Assembly: GCA_037074505.1 (NCBI GenBank)
Contig: JAYWLI010000015.1
Span: 435,001 to 499,000, forward strand
From: Albizia julibrissin
Lineage: Eukaryota; Streptophyta; Magnoliopsida; Fabales; Fabaceae
Direction: 5' to 3'
Length of the DNA stretch: 64,000 bases
Shown: positions 46,680-58,986 of the stretch, piece after piece
Numbering within the stretch: the stretch's first letter is position 1
Layout of the letters: each line of letters begins with the position of its first letter
Translations under genes and position numbers: made by a program
The notes under the pieces: generated by a model
Databases searched by the model: none
Seen by the model: the letters and a program-made list of their open reading frames with translations, nothing else
Told to the model about the DNA's origin: nothing

Positions 46680-48570
46680 AGGACTAAGCTTCAAGTAAAC
46701 CGAATGAATTCCCTTTGCGAGCATTTCGAAGACTAGGGTTTAATCCCATTTCAGTAAAAACATACCTTATGAGAGCTTCTGTGGAAAACCTCTGACTGAC
46801 AAGAGTTTTGAAATAAACTAGGTCAGTCCGGATCCGCAACAATTAACACCTTCCTGGTCGCCGAGTAATTCAACGTGATCTATCGTGGCTCTTATCCAGT
46901 TTCAATAACGTGTAGCTTAGGGCTAGTGGAAATTGTCCGATCCCTCTCTTTGCGTAAGTGCCTACGTTTGTAGGTCTATAGAAAGATAATGGATTCGTTT
47001 CCTCGATTGTAGAGGCTGAGAAAAGGGCGTATCAGTGCTTCGATCGGATATTGATATTGGTTGGAAAGCTTAGGCGGTCACTCTTCTTCGGAAAGAGGAT
47101 TTGCTTGCCTTTTCCTTCCGGGTCTCACTAATCCCAGTTGGAGACAAAGCAATAGGAATCCGATCCGGGGCTACTATGAGAAAGAAGAATGACTGAACCG
47201 GAGAAGAGAATGAGATAATGATTCTCGAACTCCAAATTGGAATGCACAATAGAGTCCAGTGAATGAATTCTTTTCAGTCCCTTGCCGCTATCTCATATCT
47301 CACTAAATCTCTCTCATAGGTATCCGCCTAATGCTATAGTATAGGATTTCGTTAGCTAAATCCCTTGCTAAATGAGTTCAATCAAGCAAAGAAAGAAGAA
47401 GGTGAGCGATTGTAAGGGAGAAGAATGGAAGTGAGAAGCGGCGGATGGGTCGGTCTAGTTCAAAGCCTAAGCTAAGATTGGTCTAGTTCAATAAGCGTAC
47501 GATTGGTGAAGCTATGAATCGACAGATTGTGGAGTGAAATAGACGTTGGAGTGTGAATCGGTAGATTTCCAGTGCGGGAGTTCTAGGTTGTATTTCTTTG
47601 ATTCTGGTTTCCGATCTAATCATGTGATTCTTTCAATCAGCATGCAATTCTCCATTCTTTAGGCACGGAATGGAATAAGGACTCTACCGAATGTCCATCA
47701 TCGAGAAGAAGTCGATTCGCTGAAGCATAAAAGAGAAGGAAGAAGAGATGAGGTAAAGCGAACAAGGTGTGCTCGACTCACCTGAGTCAGAGCGACTTCT
47801 GGAAGTACGGAAGCATCCTGGGGAGTGGGTGTTTGAGCAGTGCTCGTACCCTGAGGTGGTCGAAGAAAGAACAATCAAGCAAGATCACAAGAGATGCTAC
47901 TTTAGGAAATATTTGTTACATATCTCGGAGGTACGCGTCATCGAACGTGTCCTTCTTCGCTTCGAAGAGGTAGGCTTGATTGAAGGAGCGTAAAGCCACT
48001 CGACCAAAGGAAGGGGGAAGAAGGGAAGGCTAGTACCGAAGACAGGGGGGAATCCGAAGAGAGGTTGAAAAAAGTCCAAGGCTCCGTCTTTGATTCTCTG
48101 AACCCTAACTTTATCTCCTCCTATCTCTTAGCAGTTGAATGTGGGAATAGCAGGTAATCTTGATTGGATTTTGTGAATTCAAAGAAATGTTAGAAGTAAA
48201 GCAATATCCCCGATCTACGATAAGGGGAGGGGATCCTCCCAGTAGAATATCTTGACCATAGGTAGTAGGTATTGGGAGTGGAAAGGCTTAGCAGCAGCCA
48301 TTAGCTATTCTCCTTCTTATTTCTCTTAAAGCATAACTTCACGGCTAACTGAAACAAAAAGAACTAAAGAAAACCACTACAGTAGATATTACCTCATCTT
48401 CCATGTCGCAGTTAATTCATTAATAAAGCTATTCATTCCTTGATAAGGAAACAGCTTCTTCTTTCAGCGTATTCTTGCACGCTAGGCCCCTTCGCCTTCG
48501 GGTTAACAAGGAAATCGGAAAGATGAAAGAGTCTCTGTTTCAGTGAACATCACCGCTCAAAAGAGAACCT
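46680..48570. other. Spacer, nothing recognised
   Basis: Only overlapping short frames around 47.7-48.0 kb. None has a motif. Confidence 0.55.
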
Positions 48571-48577
48571 CGAGAAC

Positions 48578-49000
48578 TCATTGAAGACTGTCCATAACAT
48601 CCGTACAGGAAGAAAGGAAATCCTCTGTGTCCCAATCTTGCTCTAAAGCCTTTCTTTCATAGCGTCCCCTAGGGCCCAGTAGAAAATCCCATGTTGACCC
48701 CTCCTCTTTCACGGCGCCAAATCCATCCAGCAAAAGATGGATCGAATTGGACTCCTTTTGGAGAATTCCATTAAGACTTGATAACACATCATAGACTGCA
48801 CTCTCCAAACCCTCACCCACCAAAGCCCTTTGACAAAGCCTCACTTCCAAGAAGCGAACTTTTGACTCCGCAGACTTTGTCATCAGCACTGGCCAAGATA
48901 AAGAATCCAGAACATGGGGAGAGCCGCTTCTGTGAAGAGTAAACTGCCCACCGAAGTTGGCTGCAGAAGCTATAGCCCTCATGAAAGAAAGCAAATGCAA
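48578..49000 (-). CDS. Hypothetical ORF, 140 codons, nuclear-like
   Basis: This minus-strand frame codes an acidic, Leu/Ser-rich soluble protein (FLEVRLCQRALVGEGLESAV; SIHLLLDGFGAVKEEGSTWD). Its composition (Glu, Asp, balanced Lys) differs from random mitochondrial spacer translations and suggests a captured exon of a nuclear gene. No family is recognised and no splice signal is clear at its edges. Confidence 0.3.
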   Translation of the reverse strand: MHLLSFMRAIASAANFGGQFTLHRSGSPHVLDSLSWPVLMTKSAESKVRFLEVRLCQRALVGEGLESAVYDVLSSLNGILQKESNSIHLLLDGFGAVKEEGSTWDFLLGPRGRYERKALEQDWDTEDFLSSCTDVMDSLQ

Positions 49001-51261
49001 GCGGCCTCTTACCTTTCGAAATAGGGATTCTCGCGTAATTCAAGAAAGATAGGTGCTTCCCAGAGCTGTCTTATCTGTCTTAAAAACGAGCTACAAGGGA
49101 GCCCTCATCCACCCATAGGTTATATATAAAAGAGAGGATTTGCTTTTTTTCCCACTCTTCTTAGTTCCCATTGGGATATGATGCCGATTTCCCTCTCCGC
49201 TGTGATAAGGAGTTGTTGGTATTTAGCCAACGCTTGCCCTCTAAGCTCCTCAATAGATTGGAATCAGGAGTCCCCGCCTTTTGTTAGATTTCAGGGTTAA
49301 AACACGGGGAAAGGATCAGCAGCAAAACCAACCGTCTACGCCCAAGCGGATTTGGCTAAACAAGAGAGAAAGGGCTTCTTCTTCCTCTCCGAGGGTGACT
49401 CGCTTCCAACACCCATTCCCTTACTAAAGGACCAAGAGCTAGCCACAAGAGCTATACCATTCACAGCGAAACAAGAATGAAGAGTCGAGTTGCGGGAAGG
49501 GCAAAGAGAGAAGAGCTAGCGACTCTAACTAAGATAATGCTGTCCGCGCTCAAGCTATAAGTCAAGCAGTAAAGCAGCAAAGACCTCTTACTACGCTCCT
49601 GCCCCTAGCCCTATAGTTTCAGTGCTAGTTCTCAGTGATCCAGTTAGAGAATGCTAGTTTCCTTACATGGAGTTCCCTTGGTTTAATTCTTGTATTAAGT
49701 GAGAGTTCTGGGCGTCTTGGTATTGGATCCGCTTTTCTCTCGTGCTCTTCTGGGCGGTACAAAGAAATCCGGAATGAGCGCACGTTAGCGAGCAAGAAAA
49801 CTCCTTATCTAAGGCTATAGGCTTGATAGCCTTATTAACCTAACCTAAGCCGAAAAAGGGGGCGGACGAGCCGAAGAGGTTGATTGAGTATCTAGCTCTT
49901 CCACTTAACTGAGGGCGGCCTCCCTATCCATTTCATCAGAGCCAATGGCCTCAGAATCCGCAAAAGATCCTTCCATTTTAGTGAACTTAACGATAAAGAA
50001 AGGTGGAATCGGCTAAGTAAAGACATGGGTTGTACAATTCCATTGGTGATGGTGCGCGAAAAGTGCTAAGCCATGCTCTATGTAGCTAGAAGGCCTCTGA
50101 CTGCGCAGTGTACCTATATGTACCTATGATTAATGACAAACTTAACATCACAATTCCCGTCGTGATTTCCTGTTCTCAGAACGTGAGGCTTTCGATCCTT
50201 GGCAGGTCGAAGGGGAGAGATTCAGTCTATCGTAGCAATCTTAAAGGCGGTCAGTTCAGAATACGTGGTTTCCATCTGCCCACAGGAGTTGGGCGGAGAC
50301 AAAATGGTGGGGATTGCTATCTTGCCCTTTCACTTTCTATTCTTTGACGAATAGGTAGGCGTACGAACGGGACAGTCCGATCAATATCTTCTTAGCCTAG
50401 TTCGGTTTAGTGCCCCCTGTCGGTTTGAATTTCTTGTATAAAATGATTGAAGGCCGAAAGACTGCTCAAATACCTGTTTCATTGGCATCAAGGGCCTCAG
50501 CCTAAGCCTCGTAACCAAGAGCACTCGCTTCATCAGCGGAGGTTCCGGCCTACTAATAAAGGAAAAAGCATGGAGTTTCGCACAAGGTTCAGACCTCCCA
50601 GCCCCCAGCTTTTCGAAGAGGGCTTTTGGTAGAGTAAAGAACGGATACAATCTCTGAACCGGACGATCCACTTGTCCTTCTTTGTTGTCTATCGACAGAA
50701 GAAATTCTTTATCGTGCCAGCTATAGTAACTTCTTTCTTCTTTCGTTCTCACTTGGATATCGATCTAGTAGAGTAAGCAGGTGTTTTCTAGGGTTCATGT
50801 GATCGTTGCCACGGGGGAAGCTTACCCCGCTCGAAACACTACAAGGACGTCTCCTTCTGGCGAGAAAGAATGTCCTTCCAAAAAGCTGAGTGCTTGCAAA
50901 CGCCTCAGGTGCATCACAACATGCAGGCATGCCACTCTCGAATGCGCCGTTATGTCCCTACTAGTTCACTGACGGACTATACTTCTCGAGTGATTTCAGG
51001 CAAGGGTCACGGTCAAAGAGTGGTATACTGACTTGCTTCTTCGGCGCGAGTGCCTAAAAAAGACGTTCTTCCCCTCTGAAAAGAGTGTCTCTGGTACGGT
51101 TTTTCAAAGCGGAGATTGCAAAGTTGGAAATTGCGATCTTGCCCCATCGCACACAGCACTCTGATTCATTGCCTCCCATTTAGTAGGGGTTGCCCGAAAG
51201 GAGACCGGAAGGCATACATCAGAGCTAGCTTTTCGAGCCAACCTATCCCGTGGACTTTCTT
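49001..51261. other. Spacer, nothing recognised
   Basis: Only short frames, such as 50381-50752 minus (123 codons) without motif. Confidence 0.5.
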
Positions 51262-51485
51262 ATCCGAATCTCTTTGTTGCCTCAACTTCCGGCGAGCAAT
51301 GAACTCCACATTCTCAGGAAGGAACTGATTCTTCAGCTCACGCTTCAAGTCGTCCTAATGGTGGAATGACCGCTTTCTCTCTCATTGGTGCGCCACCATA
51401 GCTTGGCATCACCAGTGAGGTACATGGTCGCCATTGTTACCTTTGCCTCTTCAGAGTCGGGTCTCACTACATTGATTTCAGGGTG
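51262..51485 (-). mobile_element. Ty3/gypsy gag fragment
   Basis: On the minus strand from 51485 the frame reads HPEINVVRPDSEEAKVTMAT then MYLTGDAKLWWRT, the retrotransposon gag core. After a frame change at about 51350-51380 it continues with DDLKRELKNQFLPENVEFIA and RRKLRQ. This pattern (KLWWRT...L...LKxQFLP) is diagnostic of gag of plant gypsy elements. Only about 75 codons remain. It is not adjacent to the pol fragment at 6.6-9.0 kb, so it represents a separate insertion or a scattered piece. Confidence 0.85.
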
Positions 51486-51883
51486 TTATATTATAATAGT
51501 AGTTTATCGCTACAACGTATTTACCGGTTAAGTTGCTTATAAACGCAGCACGCTCCCTAAAGCAAATTAAAGAACTCCTTGCACAGGAAAAAGGACCTCC
51601 TTACTAACTGGACTTCATGGCCTAACCTTTTCTTTGACTTTACACATAAAGCAACCACAGAACATCACTCCATAAGCAGTAGTAGAGACTTTCGCTTCCT
51701 TAGCTGCATCCTTAGCAACAGTTACAGCTTGCCTTACTAATGAATGTGGCCCCCTTGCTACTGCTGCCATACCACATTCAGTCCAATTGGCCTAAGGCTT
51801 CTCTATAGAATAGACTATTACCACTGCTAACAGCTAAGCTAATTCTACTGCCGAGCTAAAGGCTGACGCAAGAACAGCTTATC

Positions 51884-51921
51884 CCTCGGCTGAACTCCCT
51901 TAATGGAATCCCAGGAGGAGA
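51884..51921 (+). repeat. Short dispersed repeat, copy 2 (mate at 42690-42727)
   Basis: Shares ccctcggctgaactccctta and atggaatccca with 42690-42727 in the same orientation. Confidence 0.8.
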
Positions 51922-52657
51922 AGAGAAAGGCCTTCAACCGGCAAAGATGCCTATCTTGATCTTTCGACTGACCTTATAACTCTCCCTCTACTCTCACTTT
52001 CCATTTCATTCGCTAAGTCGTTCCCTTAAATAGAGCTACTATGCCTTAAGCTTTATACTCTTATTTTTTTTTCTACCTACGTCATTCTTTTCTTTTGAAA
52101 GAGAAATTGCGTGAAAACAGCTGCCAGATGCGGATTCAATCAATAACTGCGGTTAAGCCTTCAAACCTTCAAGCGGCAAATTCGCTAACGCTAACAGGAA
52201 TCGTAAAAAGCGAAAGATCACTCAACTCAAGAGAACTTCCTAGGTAGCGCCTTTTCCTATTCCTATTGCCCATACTAAACCTAAAGCACCAAATCAATAT
52301 GTTTCTGCCCTTATTGATTCTAAGGCTCCATTGTCGCTTCTTTTTTCGGAGCGGAGGACTGATCCATATATTAAACCAAACCCAGCCGGAGCCGGAGAAG
52401 TGCTCGCCCTATCAAATACCCGGATCAGATCCCCTTTATTCCTCGGGTACAAGACACTAACTAAGACATAAACAGCAGACTCCGGTTCGGCTGACTTTAT
52501 TGCCGATTCAGCAACTTCTGTGGATTGAGCTTTAGACGGGATTGAGACGCCCGAAAGCAAAGCAAGGGGAGAGCTAGTAGGAACCATCCTGTGATTCTTA
52601 TGATTTGACATCATATGTTACCCAAAAGCAAAGGCTTATGTGCTTATAGGTCCGTCT

Positions 52658-52740
52658 ATGGTTTGATAGAACCAGGTAGTACTTGGCAAGATACTCCAAC
52701 GGACTCGAGCTATACCATTAAGACAGAGAAAGGGATTGGA
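52658..52740 (-). repeat. Dispersed repeat, copy 2 (mate at 27178-27271)
   Basis: Reverse-complement match to 27178-27271 with substitutions and an indel in the centre. Confidence 0.8.
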
Positions 52741-54401
52741 CTTTAATTGGGATTCCTAACTCAGGGAGAATCCTATAAGCTAAAAAAGTCACACAAGGAA
52801 GCCTACTGGGTTCGTTTAGGAGACTAGCTAACTTTCCACGGGCTGGCTGCAGACTAGCTTTTTTTGAGAATTCCTTAAGTAATAGTAAGTTCAGGTCTTT
52901 CTGAAAGAAAGCCAGTTCCTGAGTTCATGACTTCAAAAGTGAAGCAAGGAGCACTTCCCAATTCGACCGCTACGCTAGAGAGAGGTCTATGTCTTGGAGA
53001 GCCCAGCCCGCGCGTGCGCGTAAAGTTAAAGTAGTGAGTGCCTTTGAGTAGCAAATGGGTTCTCCTTTATTTCCTTTCGGTGCTGTCTGTTACAGGGGAT
53101 TAGATTGGTGCTGTTACAGTAAAGTAAAAGGCATTATAAGGTCAGGTCAGAAGTTAGCTCATCGGGACGAGCGGAGCCCTACTTTAATAAGGCAGTAGCA
53201 AGCCTAAGCCGAGTTGACTGAATTCTTTCTCCCGCAGGCCTACTTTCCTCTCCCTAAGCTACTATTGGTCTGCTCTCGCAAAGCTCGAGATCTACGTCTT
53301 GAAGAGCCAAAGCCTTTCCTATCCCTATCGGTCGATCATCTGAGCATCAGTAACCTCTTACATTCTTACCCAACTTATCCCAGCTCTAAAGGCTGCTACT
53401 GACTTACTAGCAACTGCCAACGACTTAGATAGGGATGAAAGCTGTCTAAGGTATGAAAGAACTTACTCTAACAAGGAAGCTTCAACCCTCTCACTTCGTT
53501 CTTCGCTCCCGCTATCGGCTTTCGCTCAGGAGATTGAGATAAAGAAAGCATGAATGTAGATAGCGCTCTAGTGAAGTGAGCCTTCCCTTCTTTCGGAAGC
53601 TTATTTATGTGGGATTCTTTCTGAAAAAGCATGATAGTTGTGCTGTACCTTTCTCCGCTCTTCCCGGCTGTGCCGTACCGGTGAACTGAACTCGAGTTCG
53701 TTCTATTCGTTCTAACAGAATGCTAACCTAACATCGCCCTTGGTGATTGGCCAATTCCAAGGTCTTTCTCAATAGAGCTCCACTAATGAAATAGGGGTGG
53801 CGAAACCAAAAAACCTCTCAATGGGTAAATCGGGGTAGACCAGCACTGTTAAAGGCTACTCCCAGCCATGTTCCCGCTCGGTTTCAAGTCTACTCCGTAG
53901 CGACTGCCCCAGGTCCTTGACCCGACCAACTCACGTAAGTCCAATACTTGAAGTCTACTCTTCCCACTTAATGTCAATTGTCTACGATCAGTATTGATTG
54001 ATGGAATTCCCCAGAGAGAAAGCCATTCCTTTACTTAATTCGAGCAATTCAAATTGGGAGCCGATAGACGATACGAACTAGGGATCCCGCCAAAGAGAGT
54101 CGAGAGCCTCTATTCCATGCTTTCGCCAAGCTAGTCTGCGAGTTGTCCGCCCAACTCAAGTTGGTACATTAGTGAAAGATGCAGTTCCCTTACCTATTCG
54201 TTTTAGATATTTTAGCTTTAGCTAGAATCAACCCCCAATATTCTAGAGTTCACCCGCTTACCCTAAGGCTGAATGCCCGAGGAAGAAGGAGAAGCTAAAC
54301 AAGCAAGAAAGAGGAAAAAGGTTTTCCCATTCGATTGACACGAGCTCTATCTTATAGAAGACATTTTCAAGATAGTTTCGGGGCACTTTCAAATAACCAG
54401 C

Positions 54402-54578
54402 TTTCCCATCAAGGAGGGTTTCAAGCCGTACAAGCAAACACCGAGAAGAATGGCTCCTGATAGAATTCCTAAAGTAAAGGGAGAGGTGGAAAGGCTTCTC
54501 AGAGCCAGATTTATACGACCAACCAGGTATGCCGAATGGCTCTATAATATTGTGCCTGTGATGAAAAGGCAAGATTAG
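54402..54578 (+). mobile_element. Ty3/gypsy RT N-terminal scrap
   Basis: The frame FPIKEGFKPYKQTPRRMAPD leads to EVERLLRARFIRPTRYAEWL, then NIVPVMKRQD and a TAG. This is the stretch just before reverse transcriptase motif A in plant gypsy elements. Its closest family pattern (KQxPRRxxP...IRPxRYAEWLSNIVPV) differs from the element at 6.6-9.0 kb, so at least two gypsy lineages contributed. Confidence 0.88.
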
Positions 54579-56750
54579 GGTATGTTTTTTTCTTAGAAAG
54601 AAGAGTTATTGCTGCCTTCCTTCCTCTAATTGGTACAGCTATCACTAATTCCATCTATTGCTCCTTAAGTGATAAAGACTCTTGTAACAGTAAAGCGGTA
54701 AAGGGTCCGAAGGAGAGTTAAGCAGGTAAGAAAGTCATAAAGGTACGAAGGGGATATCCCCATACTAGCAATCTGGTAATCCGGTAAAAAGTCTTTGGCA
54801 TGCCCTATCTCTCTCCACTAAAGGCTTTGCTATCTCTGCCTTCCTCCTCTCTCTCCCTTTGTTTAAAAAGATAGGAGTACTTCCCGCTTGCGGGAGCAAA
54901 GACATGAAGGAGCTTACCTTACCTTACTAAGGCATTCATTCAAAGGATTTTTGCTTGTCATACTTCACTTTGATTAGAATTCTTCCCCTCTCCTCCCGAG
55001 CTTCCTTGAGAGCGGGGATAAGTAAGGAATTTCACTCTGGTTGAATCGCTTCTATTCTTGGCTCTTTAGCCCGGTCCCGAGGGACGAGACCAATGCTATC
55101 AAGAAGTCGCTAGACTGACACTGACTATTCTTGCTTGCATCTAGAAAGAGTGAAAAGATCCCCCCTAAATAACTTCACTTCTGCTATTCTTCTTTGCTGC
55201 TTTCTTACTGATCTTATTAAGAAAATGGAAGAAATTCTCTGCCCTACTGTCTGTGGTAAGTCAGTCTGGTTTGCCTGTGAATCCAGTTTTCGATTGGTTA
55301 CTGATATTCGTGAGGTTTATGGATCACTGCTTAGTTTTAAGGATTGCTATGACATCAGTCTACCTTAAATTTTGTAAAGACAAATTTCTCTTTCCGCTTT
55401 CTGTATCTATTGTTTGAAGGGAGGGACTGGCTTTTGAGTTCTTGCATTCTCTTTTCCATCATTCGAAGTGGCATGGATCTAATGAGGTGGTAGAAGTGTT
55501 AATTTCCTTTGCTTTGAGTTTAGAATGCGTCCCTTCTGCCTTTAAGTTCAAGTAAGGAATTACATTTTTCTCTATTCACTCAGGGAGTGAGGTGGACCAT
55601 GAGTCATGATTCCCGAGCGAGATAATCCGTGTTCCCTTAGTTGCCTTGCCCTCTATCTTTGAGAAGGAGAGTAAGGTGGCATCGATTTCGTCTAGCCTGG
55701 TAGCTTTGCCTAAGTCCCGTAGTGGTCCCTCAGCTAATCAATCCTGGTCTAATAGCATAGCAGGGAAGCCCCATCCGGCCGGGTTCGTCTATCCTTTCGA
55801 TACTGATTTCTCTCTCTGCCGTGAGCGATTGAATTTGAACGTGTTTTCCGCTTGTGGGACCATTTTTTCTAACTAAGCCTTCGATTCCTTCCAACCTTGA
55901 CCGCCTCTCTTGAATTGAATTTCCATTCTTCGAAATCCCCCTCTTCTATGAAGGCAGTCGAGGGAAGCGGGTGAGGGGGTGCGCTGCTAAGGCCCGGGGA
56001 GCAGAATCGAGTCAAACTGTGAAAAGTATTGGCATTCAGTTAGTTAGCACTACCTTCTTAGACAAATAAGTAGGGCTTTCTCTTCTTCGACTTACAATTA
56101 AATGTCTTACGCATCCTGCCTCATTGGCATTCTATTAAGGTGCAGTAAATAAGTAAGAAAGTAAAACAGTCAAAGTAAAAGCTCAAGCCTACACAGTCAA
56201 TGAAGGAGCACTAGCGTGAAAGGAAAGGCAGGCTACCTACTTTATATACGATTACGAAAGGATATTCTATCCAGCCAACAAAAGACGGAAGAATGAACCC
56301 GCCCTCCCCCTTGTGCTACTCCTACTCCTGTGCTATTCAATCAATGCTTTCGGGAAGCCAAGCCTCCGAACTTTTAGCTAGCGCTATTCCATTCAGTCCG
56401 GAGCCCAAAGAAGCGTAGGGAGGAGAGGGCCTAGTAGGGCAAGGGAGTACACTATATCCTATGGGAAGATACCGGCAATACCAAGACTTAGCTTACAGCC
56501 CAAGCAAAGTAGGCGCATTAAACTCATTAGAATATCCAATTTTGGGATGCTTCAGGAGTGCCATAAAAAAGATATCCATTATCATCCTTGCTTCCTCTAA
56601 ACCTATAGAGAAGACAAGCAGACGAGAAGCTACAACCGATAGGCTCTTCCGTCTTCGTCTTGTCTTAGAGTAGGAACTACATTCGCCTAGCTACAGGCTA
56701 GATCGATATAATGAGTTCTATCTTATTCTAGCTTGTTCGAACCCCTACAG
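54579..56750. other. Spacer, nothing recognised
   Basis: A 77-codon frame (55135-55368 plus) looks somewhat coding-like (SVWFACESSFRLVTDIREVY) but has no motif I know. Confidence 0.5.
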
Positions 56751-56751
56751 G

Positions 56752-56806
56752 AGCCACATCTAGCTCTATGAATCAAACTCTTCCTTAGATCACTAGAAGA
56801 GAAACT
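56752..56806 (+). repeat. Direct repeat, copy 1 (mate at 58987-59042)
   Basis: About 55 bp sharing ccttagatcactagaagaga and acatc(t/c)agctctatga with 58987-59042. The two copies bracket the nuclear-derived segment at 56.9-58.9 kb. Confidence 0.8.
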
Positions 56807-56994
56807 CTCCTTTCGACTAGCTACCTGTATGGAGCAACAGCAAGATCTAATATATTCTTATCTAGCCTAGCGTGCTATAAACCTTAGGAACTACCAGTAA
56901 AGAGAAAGCTTAGAGAGCTTGCAAGTAAGGAAAGGAGAAAGACTGACTATCAGCGGCTAGCTACAGGAAAGAGATTCATAGAGATAATTTGTTA

Positions 56995-57600
56995 TCATTT
57001 ATCCTTTTGATCTTCGACCATCCTACAGGAAAAGGGGGGACTCATCCATCGGTACATGATCTGATACTCAGGATTCTGTGCTAAGGGTCTGGGGGCTGTT
57101 AAAGAAGTCTCGTTGCTATCTCTGGGTTGACATAGTCTCTCCTCACGACGGTCTGCTAATAGACCTCGTTGAATCCATTTCTGAAGTGTCGCAGCCTTTC
57201 CTTTGAGATTGCCAATCAATGCACTGACATCAAACATAAGAGATGAGGTATTGTCGCCCAACTCCCATAATCTCCACAGCGTTTTTACAGCCTGATCTCC
57301 ATCTTCAGAAGGAATTTCGCTCACAGCCAGCCGAGCAGAAGTCTCAAGTTCAGTACCCTTCGTGTTTGGAATGTCTGGAATATAAGATACCTCACGACCA
57401 GACGCTGGTGATTTGTCTTTGTGCTGAGATGCGGTCTCTACAACAGTTCCATGTTCTGACATCTCCACATCAGCAGTTGTTGCTAGTTTGGAAGGAGTCA
57501 CTATTACCTCTAGTGTGTTGTTCAATAGAGATAAAGGCTGGAAATCCCTTTCTGGACTCTGTTCTGAAGCAGTTACTTGTGAGGAGACCCTTATCCGCAT
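56995..57600 (-). CDS. Hypothetical ORF, 201 codons, nuclear-like
   Basis: This minus-strand frame codes a soluble, Ser/Thr/Glu-rich protein with a more ordered end (QAVKTLWRLWELGDNTSSLM; GKAATLQKWIQRGLLADRRE). Codon composition is unlike the T-rich surroundings. It lies 0.6 kb downstream, on the same strand, of exons with spliceosomal introns, so it is probably part of the same nuclear-derived insert. No family recognised. Confidence 0.35.
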   Translation of the reverse strand: MRIRVSSQVTASEQSPERDFQPLSLLNNTLEVIVTPSKLATTADVEMSEHGTVVETASQHKDKSPASGREVSYIPDIPNTKGTELETSARLAVSEIPSEDGDQAVKTLWRLWELGDNTSSLMFDVSALIGNLKGKAATLQKWIQRGLLADRREERLCQPRDSNETSLTAPRPLAQNPEYQIMYRWMSPPFSCRMVEDQKDK

Positions 57601-58179
57601 GGAAACATGAAAAGAAAAGAAAGAATGAACATATGGGCGTTAAGCATTGTGAAGAGTTTTGTTAGAGTTCAATAGCTGGGAATAAGGCTTGCCTTTCGTA
57701 AGTCCAATACCATGATTTTAGAGGAGTCTATACTTGGAGGAAGCTCTTGGTAGTGGATTTCAGGCTGCAGGCTGATTATTCTGAGCTTCTTTAAGATGTC
57801 TAATGACTTCTTCGTGGGACGGAATATTAATTACGCCTGAAATTTGGATGAGGAAATAGAAAATGTTGTGAATAGCCAGAGGTCAAATATTCATGAGAGT
57901 TGTTCGATAGAGATTGACCTTGTTCTTCTTGATTCTGCTGTTCCTTCTCACTTCCCAGAGCCTGAGGTGTCGATACTGGCAGAGACTTTAACTGAGTGGC
58001 ATCTTCTTTGTTCGCTTGAAGGGAGATAGGTACCCCATCTCCCTGGTCCTTTTCTTGGCCATCTTGCTGCTCAGGAACCCAGGTCACAGAGCCAGTGGCC
58101 TCAGGATCATCATAATGAGGCAGTGACTCAGTCTCAAAGGAGGACAAGTCATCTACGGTAAATAGGAGAACGAACTCAC

Positions 58180-58545
58180 TATCTGATCCCTCAGCGCCTG
58201 AATCTCCTGCTGCTGACTGGCTATCAACGCCTGCATCCGAGACTGCTCTGTCCTGGTGATCAAAACCTGATTGGGGCGTATGTGATGCTGCAAGGTAAAA
58301 CAAAGGTAGAAAGTCAGCACAAGTTCAGAAAGATTCTATCAAGGAATATAAAAAGGGAAAGAAGATTTACCAGCCAGTGGTCAAGTACCTTGCCCCCGAC
58401 CATCATACCACCAAGGACAGGGGTGACATCCACAATGAAGCCAATGGAGATGCTCCTGAAAGTGAGGTAATCCATATCCGCTGCCTTCAGTCTCTCCTCA
58501 AGAGGTCGATCATCCATAGCAGGAATGGACCTAAAAAGTCAAGTC
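58180..58545 (-). pseudogene. Nuclear gene fragment with spliceosomal introns
   Basis: Minus-strand exon 58537-58371 (MDDRPLEERLKAADMDYLTF; GGMMVGGKVLDHWL) ends at a codon boundary and is followed by an 83-bp intron, 58370-58288. The intron has donor GTAAAT, a ctgac branch-like site and a pyrimidine-rich acceptor ending TTGCAG. The next exon, 58287-58180, is exactly 36 codons (RTEQSRMQALIASQQQEIQA, a predicted coiled coil) and ends at a perfect donor, GTGAGT. Upstream, ctttctctctctctag and gactttttag look like further acceptors. Plant mitochondria have no spliceosome, so this is transferred nuclear DNA. The gene is not identified. A transposon-related gene is possible. Confidence 0.6.
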
Positions 58546-58986
58546 ATATGAGTAGGAGGATCAATCGGCACTCGGACGACTCCATCAATCTGACGAGTGA
58601 ACCGCTCTCCCAGATAAGACTCCCAGCTCTCAGGGCCGAAAAGAAGAAGTCTGCGCCTAGAGAGAGAGAAAGCATCTGTCGCCTCAGGAGTATGGAAATA
58701 CTTACTCCCAACAAACATAAGGAGTCAAAGAGAGCTACACGAGCAGAACTTCTCAAGTCAGCCTCACAACAAAAGGATAGGAATCCGCTTCTAAGGTTGT
58801 CTGTCACAAGAGGACTACTCTTTGATCTCTCTCCTACGCTCTTCGATAGCTGCTTGGCTTACAGGAACTACCTTATTCCTAGATCTTCTTTCTTATTAGT
58901 TGTTCTATCTTGATCTAAAACTACTAGTAGGAACAAAGCTACCATCAAAGACATTCTTAGCTGGCCTAGCTTGATAGAAACCTAAA

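Larger units (their letters stand above)
51486..54401. other. Spacer with two dispersed repeat copies
   Basis: No gene recognised. It contains the second copy of the 42.7-kb repeat near 51884-51921 and the inverted mate (52658-52740) of the repeat at 27178-27271. Confidence 0.5.

Noticed and set aside
58377..58913. Plus-strand 178-codon frame
   Set aside because: It runs antisense through exons and an intron with good splice signals on the other strand, so it is a shadow.
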